Positions 7,485-14,366 of a stretch of DNA of 14,756 nucleotides are shown in pieces. The position numbers and the translations under genes are program-made. Position 1 is the stretch's first letter, and the number at the start of each line of letters is the position of its first letter. A model generated the notes under the pieces. It was not told the DNA's origin. It saw nothing but the letters and a program-made list of their open reading frames with translations, and searched no databases. Origin of the DNA: Lysobacterales bacterium CG_4_10_14_3_um_filter_64_11 (lineage in GTDB: Bacteria; Pseudomonadota; Gammaproteobacteria; Xanthomonadales; Xanthomonadaceae); the NCBI GenBank assembly GCA_002782905.1, contig PFJA01000057.1, positions 1,419-16,174 on the forward strand, read 5' to 3'.

Positions 7485-8042
7485 ATGGGCAATCGCCTGT
7501 CGAAAATCTACACCCGCACCGGTGACGATGGCAGCACCGGGCTGGGCGACGGCTCGCGTGTCGACAAGGATTGCGCGCGGGTTGCTGCCTACGGCACGGT
7601 CGATGAACTCAACGCGTTGCTCGGCGTGGTACTGGCGTGCACGCTGCCTGACGCGGTGCGTGAGCTGCTGGTGGGTGTGCAGCATCAATTGTTCGATCTG
7701 GGCGGCGAGTTGTGCATCCCGGGTCACGCCGCCATCGCCGATGCCGATGTCGCTGATCTTGAACAGCGCCTGGATGCGTTCAATGCCGATTTGCCGCCGC
7801 TCAAGGATTTCATCCTGCCCGGTGGCGGCATGGCCGCAGCGCAATGCCACGTGGCGCGTACCGTGTGCCGCCGTGCCGAGCGCCTGCTGGTGACTCTGGC
7901 GCGGCTCGAAGCGGTGCGGCCGCAAGCGATCCGTTTTCTCAACCGGCTGTCCGATCTGTTGTTTGTGATCGCGCGGGTGCTGGCACGCGACAGCGGCGAA
8001 GGCGAGGTGCTGTGGCAGCATGATCGGCGGCTGGGCCGATGA
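7485..8042 (+). CDS. PduO-type corrinoid (cob(I)alamin) adenosyltransferase
   Basis: 185 residues from ATG 7485, normal for the PduO/MMAB family, which transfers the 5'-deoxyadenosyl group of ATP to cob(I)alamin to make coenzyme B12. Seen in order: the ATP-binding N-terminal motif YTRTGDDGSTGL (9-20), VDELNALLG (39-47), FILPGG (109-114), the RTVCRRAER helix (125-133) with its catalytic/ATP-contacting arginines, and LNRLSDLLFVIAR (152-164). These cover the signature positions, so the enzyme looks intact. It is not the CobA/BtuR type. It starts 4 bp after the DUF6580 stop codon and lacks its own clear ribosome site, which suggests translational coupling. The frame is open back to 7422, inside the membrane-protein gene, but family alignment starts at MGNRLSKIYTRTG. 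The 3' end is followed by the palindromic repeat, which may serve as its terminator. Confidence 0.9.
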   Translation: MGNRLSKIYTRTGDDGSTGLGDGSRVDKDCARVAAYGTVDELNALLGVVLACTLPDAVRELLVGVQHQLFDLGGELCIPGHAAIADADVADLEQRLDAFNADLPPLKDFILPGGGMAAAQCHVARTVCRRAERLLVTLARLEAVRPQAIRFLNRLSDLLFVIARVLARDSGEGEVLWQHDRRLGR

Positions 8043-8070
8043 GCCGGGGCACCTGGAAAAAATGCGGTAA

Positions 8071-8154
8071 AAAATGGGGTCAGAGTCAATTTTCGTCGGT
8101 GCGGAACGATTGTCGCTCCGGATTCCCATCGAAAATTGACTCTGACCCCATTTT
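8071..8154. repeat. Compound palindrome: 25-bp perfect inverted repeat with an inner hairpin (REP/MITE-like element)
   Basis: Arms 8071-8095 and 8130-8154 are perfect reverse complements over 25 bp; the core of each arm is GGGGTCAGAGTCAATTTTCG or its complement. The 34-bp centre contains a second hairpin, 8102-8109 with 8113-8120, an 8-bp stem with one mismatch and a TTG loop. Pairing stops sharply at both ends (8070/8155 and 8096/8129). From memory, a GGGGTCAGAGTC core recurs in intergenic palindromes of many proteobacteria, in some cases linked to REP-associated tyrosine transposases (RAYT); that link is an inference. It lies between the adenosyltransferase and the deacetylase-like gene, outside both. 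As RNA or single-stranded DNA it would fold strongly and could stop transcription or act as a transposition substrate. No second copy occurs in this window. Confidence 0.85.
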
Positions 8155-8186
8155 CTCCATTTTCTCCATTTTTCCCCCCATTTTTT
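8148..8186. repeat. Short CCATTTT direct repeats flanking the palindrome
   Basis: Four copies of CCATTTT start at 8148, 8157, 8166 and 8178, the first three at an exact 9-bp period (CCATTTTCT). The mirror flank on the left has two AAAAAATG units (8057-8064, 8069-8076) at a 12-bp period. The element with its A/T-run borders therefore probably spans about 8057-8186. The T-runs after the right arm make the whole resemble a rho-independent terminator reading rightwards. Confidence 0.6.
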
Positions 8187-8195
8187 CGTGAACCC

Positions 8196-9119
8196 GTGCT
8201 GCGCATTTTCAGCCACCCGTCCTGCCTTGCCCACGACCCCGGCGCCGGCCACCCGGAGTGCCCGGAGCGGTTGATCGCGGTCGCCGAAGCGCTGCGCGCC
8301 GGGTTGCCACACCTGCTCTGGCAGGAGGCGCCACAAGCGCTGCGCAGCCAACTCGCGCGGGTTCACGATGCGCAGTTCATCGCGCTGATTCTGGATCATC
8401 CTGGCCCCGCGCCACGCCGATTGGACCCGGACACGGTGATGAGCGCGCATTCGGCCGACGCCGCACTGCGCGCCTGTGGCGCCTGCGTGAGCGCGGTGGA
8501 TTCGATTCTGGCGGGCAACATCGAGCGCGCATTTTGCGCGGTACGGCCGCCCGGCCACCACGCCAGTGCCAACATCGCGATGGGTTTTTGCCTGTTCAAT
8601 TCGGTTGCGGTAGCCGCCGCTCACGCGCTCGAAGCGCATGGCCTGAGCCGGGTGGCGATCGTCGATTTCGACGTGCATCACGGCAATGGCACACAGGCGA
8701 TTTTCGAGAACGAGGAACGGGTGATGTACCTGTCCTCGCATCAGGCCAACGTCTACCCCGGCACCGGCCATATCTCCGAACGCGGGGTCGGCAATCTGGT
8801 CAACGCGCCGTTGCCAACGGGCTGCGATGGCGCGCGGTTCCGCGCCACCTGGCGCGAACGCCTGCTCCCGGCGCTGGCGCAGTTTCGGCCGCAACTGCTG
8901 CTGATTTCGGCCGGGTTCGATGCGCATCGGCTGGACCCGTTGGCCGACCTGAATCTGGAGGCCGACGATTTCGCCTGGCTCAGCAGCGAACTGGTTGCCA
9001 TCGCGCGGCGCAGTGGCAAAGGCCGCATCGTGTCGTCGCTGGAAGGTGGCTACAGCCTGGCCGCCCTGCGTGAGTGCGTGGTGGCGCATGTCGGCGCGCT
9101 GGCAGCCAGCCCAGCATGA
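8196..9119 (+). CDS. Histone deacetylase-like (HDAC/AcuC superfamily) zinc amidohydrolase
   Basis: 307 residues from GTG 8196 (VLRIFSHPSCLAHDPGAGHP). The family removes acetyl groups from lysines, polyamines or other amides using a catalytic zinc. All key motifs are present: GHPECPERL (18-26), RPPGHHA with the catalytic His pair (117-123; His121/122), GFCLFN (130-135), DFDVHHGNGTQ (157-167; Asp159 and His161 as zinc ligands), ISAGFDAH (238-244; Asp242 as third ligand) and EGGY (283-286; transition-state Tyr286). The substrate cannot be told. The open frame begins at TTG 8136 inside the palindrome, which would add FSPFSPFFPPFF-type residues from the T-rich repeat; I reject that start. No ribosome site is visible before GTG 8196, so the repeat may have displaced or replaced the original leader. 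It converges on msrB with a 6-bp gap. Confidence 0.87.
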   Translation: MLRIFSHPSCLAHDPGAGHPECPERLIAVAEALRAGLPHLLWQEAPQALRSQLARVHDAQFIALILDHPGPAPRRLDPDTVMSAHSADAALRACGACVSAVDSILAGNIERAFCAVRPPGHHASANIAMGFCLFNSVAVAAAHALEAHGLSRVAIVDFDVHHGNGTQAIFENEERVMYLSSHQANVYPGTGHISERGVGNLVNAPLPTGCDGARFRATWRERLLPALAQFRPQLLLISAGFDAHRLDPLADLNLEADDFAWLSSELVAIARRSGKGRIVSSLEGGYSLAALRECVVAHVGALAASPA

Positions 9120-9127
9120 CGCTGGCT
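9104..9127. terminator. Small hairpin at the convergent gene ends
   Basis: AGCCAGC (9104-9110) pairs perfectly with GCTGGCT (9121-9127) around a 10-nt loop, straddling the stop codons of the deacetylase-like gene and msrB. There is no T-run on either side, so termination is only suggested by its position between converging genes. Confidence 0.22.
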
Positions 9128-9515
9128 ACGCCTTGAAATCCAGCGCCGCCGAGTTGATGCAGTAGCGCAGTCCGTTCGGCGCCGGGCCGTCCGGGAAGAC
9201 ATGCCCGAGGTGAGCATCGCAGTGCGCGCAGCGCACCTCGATCCGTTGCATCCCGAGCGCCGTATCGCGGTGCTGGCTGACCGCCTGCGCGGCACATGGC
9301 GCGGTGAAACTGGGCCAACCGCTGCCCGAATCGTATTTGCTGACCGATGCAAACAAGGGCTGGCCACAGCACACACAGTGGTAGGTGCCGTGGCCGTGAT
9401 GATTCCAGTAGCGCCCAGTGAACGCAGGCTCGGTGGCCGAACAGCGGCATACCGCGTATTGCTCCGGGGTCAGCGCGGCGCGTTCGCGGTCATCGTCGAA
9501 ATCCGGATCGTTCAT
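9126..9515 (-). CDS. msrB: Peptide-methionine (R)-S-oxide reductase MsrB
   Basis: 129 residues from ATG 9515, preceded by AGGAAG 8-9 nt upstream; the frame is open to 9551 but the extra 12 residues are not family-like. MsrB reduces methionine-R-sulfoxide in oxidised proteins. Seen: TEPAFTGRYWNHHGHGTYHC, the structural zinc cysteines Cys47/Cys50 and Cys96/Cys99 (RCAHCDAHLGH), the KYDSGSGWPSF segment (60-70), and the catalytic Cys119 in GLRYCINSAALDF. The place where many MsrBs have a recycling cysteine (SGCGWPSF) holds Ser65, so regeneration would need another cysteine (Cys23, Cys25 and Cys74 are candidates) or direct thioredoxin attack. It is a cytoplasmic form with no signal peptide. It faces the deacetylase-like gene end to end and is divergent from lptD across a 231-bp gap (9516-9746) in which I see no convincing promoter or RNA gene. 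Confidence 0.93.
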   Translation of the reverse strand: MNDPDFDDDRERAALTPEQYAVCRCSATEPAFTGRYWNHHGHGTYHCVCCGQPLFASVSKYDSGSGWPSFTAPCAAQAVSQHRDTALGMQRIEVRCAHCDAHLGHVFPDGPAPNGLRYCINSAALDFKA

Positions 9516-9735
9516 CGTTTTTGCTTCCTGATTCGCCGGGCAAGCGCGCAATCGCCAGCCCGCTTAGGGCACAATTGGGTCTGTTGGGGAAACTGCAAGC
9601 GCCAGAGTATCCGCAAACCGTGCCGTTGTTTCGAGGCTGATCGCGTCGCCCCGGCGAGCCGGCCGCGCAAACCTCCGCCGTGCTGCGTGCCGCCCGGTGT
9701 CGTGTACCACCCTGCTTTCTGCCGATCACCTCATT

Positions 9736-9740
9736 CGGAG
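9736..9740 (+). promoter_or_regulatory. Shine-Dalgarno that sets the lptD GTG start
   Basis: CGGAG ends 6 nt before GTG 9747. The open frame runs back to 9201 but there overlaps msrB on the other strand and has no signal peptide at its start, so this site decides the real N-terminus. Confidence 0.6.
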
Positions 9741-9746
9741 TCGTGC

Positions 9747-11951
9747 GTGCGTATCGCCCCATTCACCATCAGCCTGACCCTTGCCCTCGCCGCGCCTGGC
9801 GTTGCCAGCGCCCTGACCGCCACCGACTGGGTGCAATGCGTGCCGGCTGAGGTGATCCCGCCGTTCGCAGACGCTTCGCCGCCACTGCCCGAAGGCGATG
9901 ACAGCACCCTCGTGGGCGCCGAGCGCGCGCAGTACCTCGATCGCAACCTGACCGTATTCGAGGGCGATGTCACCCTCAACCGCGGCAAGCAATGGCTCGC
10001 CACCCCGCGGCTGGTCTACGATCAGGCGAAGGATACCTATGTCGCCGACGGTGAAGTCCGCTTTCAGGACCCCTCGATCCGCTTTCGTGCTGCGCACATG
10101 GAAGGCGAGCCGGGCCAGGACCTGACCCGTCTGGACGATGTCACCTTTCAGATCATCGATCTGGAAGGCAATGGCCACGCCAGCAAGGTGGTGATGCGCG
10201 GCCAGAAAGGCACCATGCGCGATGCCCTGTATTCGTCGTGCCCGCCCGATCATCGGCAATGGTCGTTCCGCGGCAACACCATCCGCATCAATCGCGACAC
10301 CGGCGTCGGCACCGTCACCAACGGTGCGCTGTACCTGGGGCGGGTGCCGGTGTTCTACCTGCCGTGGGCAACCTTTCCGATCGATGAGCGACGCCGCTCC
10401 GGCTTTCTCGCGCCAACGTTGGCGGTGTCCGGCGCCAACGGTGCCGATGTGTGGGTGCCGTATTACCTGAATCTGGCACCCAATTACGATGCCACGCTGT
10501 CGCTGCGTTACCTCGGCAGCCGCGGCGTAATGTACGGCAGCGAGTTTCGTTATCTGACGGAAAACAGCAACGGCATTTTCGAAGGAAACTGGCTGCCCAA
10601 CGATGATCGCCTGGGCCGTGATCGTGGCTTCGCCTCGCTGGAACACATCACCCGCTTCAGCCCCTATTGGCAAGCGCGGGCCGATCTGAACAACGTCAGC
10701 GACGACCGCTATTTCGAGGATTTCGGCAGCTCGCTGACCGCGGCATCCACTCGCCTGCTGGCCAGCAGTGCCGGTTTTTACGGCCGTGGCAAATACTGGA
10801 ATGCCTCGCTCAGTGCGCAAATCTGGGATTTGACCGACCCGCTGCTGGACAGCAGTTTCGAGCCGTTTCGCCGGCTGCCGCGCGTGCAGTTCAGTTGGGA
10901 ACAACCGGTGCTGGGCGACTGGCTGGTGGCCGGGCTCAAATCCGAGGCCGTCGCCTTTGATCATCAGGTCAAGGCCGATGCCCGGCGCGTCGATCTGCGG
11001 CCCTATATCCAATTACCGTTTGAAGGCGCCTCGTGGTACGTAAGGCCCGAACTGGCCTACCGTTTCACCGCCTATTCGCTCGACAACAGCCTGAAAGTGA
11101 ACGGCGACAAGACGCCGATTCGCTCGCTGCCGATTGCCAGCATCGATGCCGGCATGTTTTTCGAGCGCCCGGTGCACTGGGGCGGTGAGGATCTGATCCA
11201 CACCCTGGAGCCGCGCCTGTTTTATCTGCGCGTGCCCGGCAACAACCAGACCGACTTGCCGATCCTGGACACCCAGGAACTGACCTTTGGTTACGGCCAG
11301 TTGTTTCGCAGCAACCGCTTCACCGGCGCCGATCGGCAATCCGAAGCGAACCAGTTGACCTTCGCGGTGACCTCGCGCCTGATGCAAACCCATTCCGGCC
11401 GCGAGTTGGTCAGCGCCACCGTGGCGCAAGCGCTTCTGTTTTCACCCTCGCGCACGGCGTTGCCGGGCCAGGTTGTCGGCGAGCGCGACCTATCACCATT
11501 GGTGGTTGAGCTGGCGGTGAACCTGAACGATCGCTGGACCCTCACCTCGGCGCAGCACATCGACGTCGATCAGGGCTTCACCGAGTTGTCGGCGTTCCGC
11601 CTGCAGTACCGGTTTCTGGAGAAGGGTCTGGCGAACCTCAGCTATCGCTTCCGCGCCAACGAGCTGGAACAGCTCGACGGCTCGGTGCTGTATCCGGTGT
11701 CGCCCTCGTGGCGGCTGGTGGGGCGCTGGAACTACTCGCTGCGCGACAACTCCACACTCGAGGCGCTCGGCGGTTTTGAGTGGCAAAGTTGCTGCATGGC
11801 GGTACGCCTGATGGGCCGCCATTTCGTGCGCACCATCGAGGGCGGCGCCAGCAACGAGATCCTGCTGGAGCTTGAATTGCGCGGCCTTGGCGCGTTCGGC
11901 CGACGCACCGGATCGCTGTTGGAGCGCGCCATTCTCGGCTATGATCGTTGA
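9747..11951 (+). CDS. lptD: LPS-assembly protein LptD (OstA/Imp)
   Basis: 734 residues from GTG 9747. LptD is the outer-membrane beta-barrel that, with LptE, inserts lipopolysaccharide into the outer leaflet. The start gives a clean signal peptide (VRIAPFTISLTLALAAPGVASA). Residues about 50-190 form the periplasmic OstA/LptA-like beta-jellyroll, with the repeats NLTVFEGDVTLNRGKQWLAT, DTYVADGEVRFQDPSIRFRA and a third strand pair. From about 200 the LptD barrel domain follows, with the typical YLGRVPVFYLPWATFPID and ERRRSGFLAPT motifs. All four cysteines expected for the two interdomain disulfides are present: Cys31, Cys165 (SSCPPDHRQW), and adjacent Cys682/Cys683 (WQSCCMAVRL). Upstream neighbour is divergent; downstream is surA after 106 bp, whose product helps fold LptD. 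Family and operon agree, so the call is firm. Confidence 0.96.
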   Translation: MRIAPFTISLTLALAAPGVASALTATDWVQCVPAEVIPPFADASPPLPEGDDSTLVGAERAQYLDRNLTVFEGDVTLNRGKQWLATPRLVYDQAKDTYVADGEVRFQDPSIRFRAAHMEGEPGQDLTRLDDVTFQIIDLEGNGHASKVVMRGQKGTMRDALYSSCPPDHRQWSFRGNTIRINRDTGVGTVTNGALYLGRVPVFYLPWATFPIDERRRSGFLAPTLAVSGANGADVWVPYYLNLAPNYDATLSLRYLGSRGVMYGSEFRYLTENSNGIFEGNWLPNDDRLGRDRGFASLEHITRFSPYWQARADLNNVSDDRYFEDFGSSLTAASTRLLASSAGFYGRGKYWNASLSAQIWDLTDPLLDSSFEPFRRLPRVQFSWEQPVLGDWLVAGLKSEAVAFDHQVKADARRVDLRPYIQLPFEGASWYVRPELAYRFTAYSLDNSLKVNGDKTPIRSLPIASIDAGMFFERPVHWGGEDLIHTLEPRLFYLRVPGNNQTDLPILDTQELTFGYGQLFRSNRFTGADRQSEANQLTFAVTSRLMQTHSGRELVSATVAQALLFSPSRTALPGQVVGERDLSPLVVELAVNLNDRWTLTSAQHIDVDQGFTELSAFRLQYRFLEKGLANLSYRFRANELEQLDGSVLYPVSPSWRLVGRWNYSLRDNSTLEALGGFEWQSCCMAVRLMGRHFVRTIEGGASNEILLELELRGLGAFGRRTGSLLERAILGYDR

Positions 11952-12057
11952 CCCTCAGGGGATGCGGGAGTGGCGGCTTACGCACGCCGTCGCGACTCGC
12001 CACCCACACCCTGCACCCACCTGCGCCACCGCCGTTGCGCGCCATGGAGTTTGACCG

Positions 12058-13350
12058 ATGCGTACCGCACTTGCCTGCATCCTGCTAGCCGCGCTCACCG
12101 CCCCCGGGTTTGGCCTGCGCGCGCAAGCCCTGCCGTTGGAACCAGTGGAGGGCATCATCGCCGTCGTCGATGAAGAAGTCATCCTGAGCAGCGAGCTGCA
12201 ACGCGCGACCAGCAATTTTCTGGCGCAGTTTGGCGGCAGCCAGCAGCAGTTGCCGCCACGCAAGGTGCTGGAGCGGCAGATCCTTGATCGCCTGGTGCTG
12301 TCGCGCCTGCAGATCGAACGCGCCAATGCCATGGGCATCCGCATCAGCGATGCCGAGCTGGATCAGGCGGTGCAATCGGTGGCCACCAACAATCGCATCA
12401 CGATCGATCAGTTGCGGCAGCAGTTGGCCTCCGAAGGACTCAATTTCGACCAGTTCCGCCGCGATCTACGCAACGAGATCCTGATCCAGCGCCTGCGCCA
12501 GCGCATCGTGCAGGGCCGTGTCGCGGTCAGTGACACCGAGATCGATCTGGCACTGGCCGCGCAAGGCAACAGCCGTGAACTGCACTTGGCGCATATTTTG
12601 GTGGCGCTGCCCGATGGCGCCACGCCCGAGCAGGTGGAAACCGCCAAGGGCAAGATCGAAGGCGTCAAGGTGCTGCTCGGCAAAGGCGAGATGGACTTCA
12701 CTGCTGCCGCGATCCGTTATTCCGACGCCCCCAACGCCTTGCAGGGCGGCGATCTGGGCTGGCGCAACCAGAACGAAATACCCAACCTGTTCACCAGCGT
12801 GGTTACCGCCATGCAGCCGGGCGATATCAGTGATCCGATCCGCGGCCCAACCGGTTTTCAACTGCTCAAGCTGATCGAGAGCCGTGATGCCGGCCGCCAG
12901 AAGGTCACCGAGTACCAGTCGCGCCACCTGATGCTCCGGCAATCGGAAGTGGTGTCTTTCGCGCAGGCCAAGGCCAAGCTGGAAACCCTGCGCGCGCGGG
13001 CGCTCAAGGGCGAGTCGTTCGAAAACCTGGCGCGCGAATACTCCGAGGACACCGCCACCCGCGATGCCGGCGGCATGATGGATTGGTACGAGAAGGATGC
13101 CTGGGGTGCTGGTGTCGCTGCGCAAATCGTCACGCTCAAGGACGGCGAGATTTCGCAACCGTTCCAGAGCGACGTTGGCTGGCACATGATCCAGCGTGTC
13201 GGCGAACGCGAGACCGATGTCACCGACGCCTTGCGCCGCAATCAGGTGCGCGAGCTGATCGCACGGCGCAAGGGCGAGGAAGAATACGAACGCTTCTTGC
13301 GGCAAATGCGCTCCGAAGCGTTTGTCGACATGCGCCTCAGCAGTTCCTGA
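12058..13350 (+). CDS. surA: Periplasmic chaperone and peptidyl-prolyl isomerase SurA
   Basis: 430 residues, normal length. SurA escorts unfolded outer-membrane proteins through the periplasm to the BAM complex. Signal peptide MRTALACILLAALTAPGFGLRA (1-22), then the N-terminal chaperone domain (about 28-160, beginning with the typical VEGIIAVVDEEVILSSEL), first parvulin domain (about 174-275: ELHLAHILVALP, GGDLGW, GPTGFQLLKL) and second parvulin domain (about 287-382: SRHLMLR, GESFENLAREYSED, GGMMDWY, DVGWHMIQ), and a C-terminal helix that completes the chaperone core. ATG 12058 has GGAG (12046-12049) 8 nt upstream. The 106-bp gap after lptD shows no evident terminator, so co-transcription is likely. 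The pdxA start follows 2 bp after its stop. Confidence 0.96.
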   Translation: MRTALACILLAALTAPGFGLRAQALPLEPVEGIIAVVDEEVILSSELQRATSNFLAQFGGSQQQLPPRKVLERQILDRLVLSRLQIERANAMGIRISDAELDQAVQSVATNNRITIDQLRQQLASEGLNFDQFRRDLRNEILIQRLRQRIVQGRVAVSDTEIDLALAAQGNSRELHLAHILVALPDGATPEQVETAKGKIEGVKVLLGKGEMDFTAAAIRYSDAPNALQGGDLGWRNQNEIPNLFTSVVTAMQPGDISDPIRGPTGFQLLKLIESRDAGRQKVTEYQSRHLMLRQSEVVSFAQAKAKLETLRARALKGESFENLAREYSEDTATRDAGGMMDWYEKDAWGAGVAAQIVTLKDGEISQPFQSDVGWHMIQRVGERETDVTDALRRNQVRELIARRKGEEEYERFLRQMRSEAFVDMRLSSS

Positions 13351-13352
13351 CG

Positions 13353-14366
13353 GTGAAGCCGGCTCTGGCGCTGGTCCCCGGCGAACCGGCCGGTATCGGG
13401 CCGGAACTTTGCGTGCGGCTGGTCCAGCAGCCGCTCGCTGCCAACGTGGTTGCCTTCGCCGACCCGGACACCCTGCTGGCAGCGGCCCGTGCGCTGCATT
13501 TGCCGTTGCGTATCGCCGCTGCCGAGCAAGCCTCTGCGCCCGGGGTGCTGCCGGTGCAGGTGGTCGAACAGGCGCAGCCGACCCGATTCGGATTCCCGGA
13601 CTGTGCCAATGCGGCATCGGTAGTCAACGCGCTCAAAGCGGCCGCCGACGCCTGCGGGCGCGGCGAACTCGCTGGCCTGGTTACCGGCCCGGTGCACAAG
13701 GCGACGCTGAACGATGCCGGCATCGCCTACACCGGCACCACCGAGTTGCTGGCGCAGTGGGCCGGCTGTGACGTGGTGATGATGTTGGCCCGCTCCGACC
13801 TGCCCCGCTCTGACCTGCCCCGCTCTGACCTGCCCCGCTCTGACCTGCGTGTTGCGCTGGTCACCACCCATTTGCCGTTGCGCGCGGTCGCCGACGCCAT
13901 CACGGCGGCGCGTTTGACACGGGTTATCGAGGTGTTGCACCGCGACCTGGTGCGCCGCTTCGCCATCGCCACACCGCGCATCGCGGTGCTCGGTTTGAAC
14001 CCGCATGCCGGCGAGGCAGGGCACCTGGGCCGCGAGGAAATCGACATCATCATTCCGGTGCTGACGCGCCTGCGCGAGCGCGGCATCAACCTGATCGGGC
14101 CGCTGCCGGCAGACACCGCCTTTTTGCCGCAGCATCTGGCGCACTGCGATGTGGTGCTGGCGATGTACCACGATCAAGGCCTGCCAGTGCTCAAACACGC
14201 CGGTATCGAGCAGGGCATCAACATCACCCTCGGCCTGCCCTACCCGCGCGTGGCGGTCGATCATGGCACCGCTCTGGAACTGGCCGGGCACGGTGTCGCC
14301 GACGCATCCAGCCTTTTCGCGGCATTCGCGCAATGCCGCGCACTGGCGCGCGGTGCTGGCCAATGA
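13353..14366 (+). CDS. pdxA: 4-hydroxythreonine-4-phosphate dehydrogenase PdxA
   Basis: 337 residues from GTG 13353, 2 bp after the surA stop and without its own clear ribosome site, so probably coupled. PdxA oxidises 4-phospho-hydroxy-L-threonine with NAD in the DXP-dependent route to pyridoxal 5'-phosphate. Seen: GEPAGIGPE (10-18), TGPVHK (111-116), TTHLPLR (171-177), LNPHAGEAGHLGREEID (215-231) with metal ligand His218, GPLPADTAF (249-257), and MYHDQGLPVLK (271-281) with metal ligand His273. Two oddities: the usual G-H-T-E motif reads GTTE (128-131), replacing the third expected metal ligand by Thr129, and residues 147-165 are a four-fold RSDL(P) repeat just before the conserved RVALVTTHLPL strand. 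Despite these the rest is intact and the operon is conserved, so I expect a working enzyme. Confidence 0.93.
   Translation: MKPALALVPGEPAGIGPELCVRLVQQPLAANVVAFADPDTLLAAARALHLPLRIAAAEQASAPGVLPVQVVEQAQPTRFGFPDCANAASVVNALKAAADACGRGELAGLVTGPVHKATLNDAGIAYTGTTELLAQWAGCDVVMMLARSDLPRSDLPRSDLPRSDLRVALVTTHLPLRAVADAITAARLTRVIEVLHRDLVRRFAIATPRIAVLGLNPHAGEAGHLGREEIDIIIPVLTRLRERGINLIGPLPADTAFLPQHLAHCDVVLAMYHDQGLPVLKHAGIEQGINITLGLPYPRVAVDHGTALELAGHGVADASSLFAAFAQCRALARGAGQ
13788..13847 (+). repeat. In-frame 15-bp tandem repeat, four copies, inside pdxA
   Basis: Unit CCCCGCTCTGACCTG at 13803-13817, 13818-13832 and 13833-13847 is identical three times; the first unit, 13788-13802, differs at two positions (G for C at position 1 and C for T at position 9). 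It encodes repeated RSDLP. Because the unit is five codons, copy-number changes keep the frame. Confidence 0.97.

Noticed and set aside
8071..8154. CRISPR repeat or insertion sequence at the palindrome
   Set aside because: Only one palindrome with no regularly spaced spacers, and no transposase gene or frame within it.
7407..9089. 560-residue minus-strand open frame across three plus-strand genes
   Set aside because: It runs antisense to the adenosyltransferase and deacetylase-like genes and straight through the palindrome. Its composition (Arg/Gln/Ala/His-rich) is that of an antisense shadow in high-GC DNA, with no motif.
9726..11012. 428-residue minus-strand open frame opposite lptD
   Set aside because: Shadow of the lptD coding frame; no ribosome site or domain, and lptD is unambiguous.
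12466..13617. 383-residue minus-strand open frame opposite surA/pdxA
   Set aside because: Antisense to two conserved genes and spans their junction; composition is that of a shadow frame.
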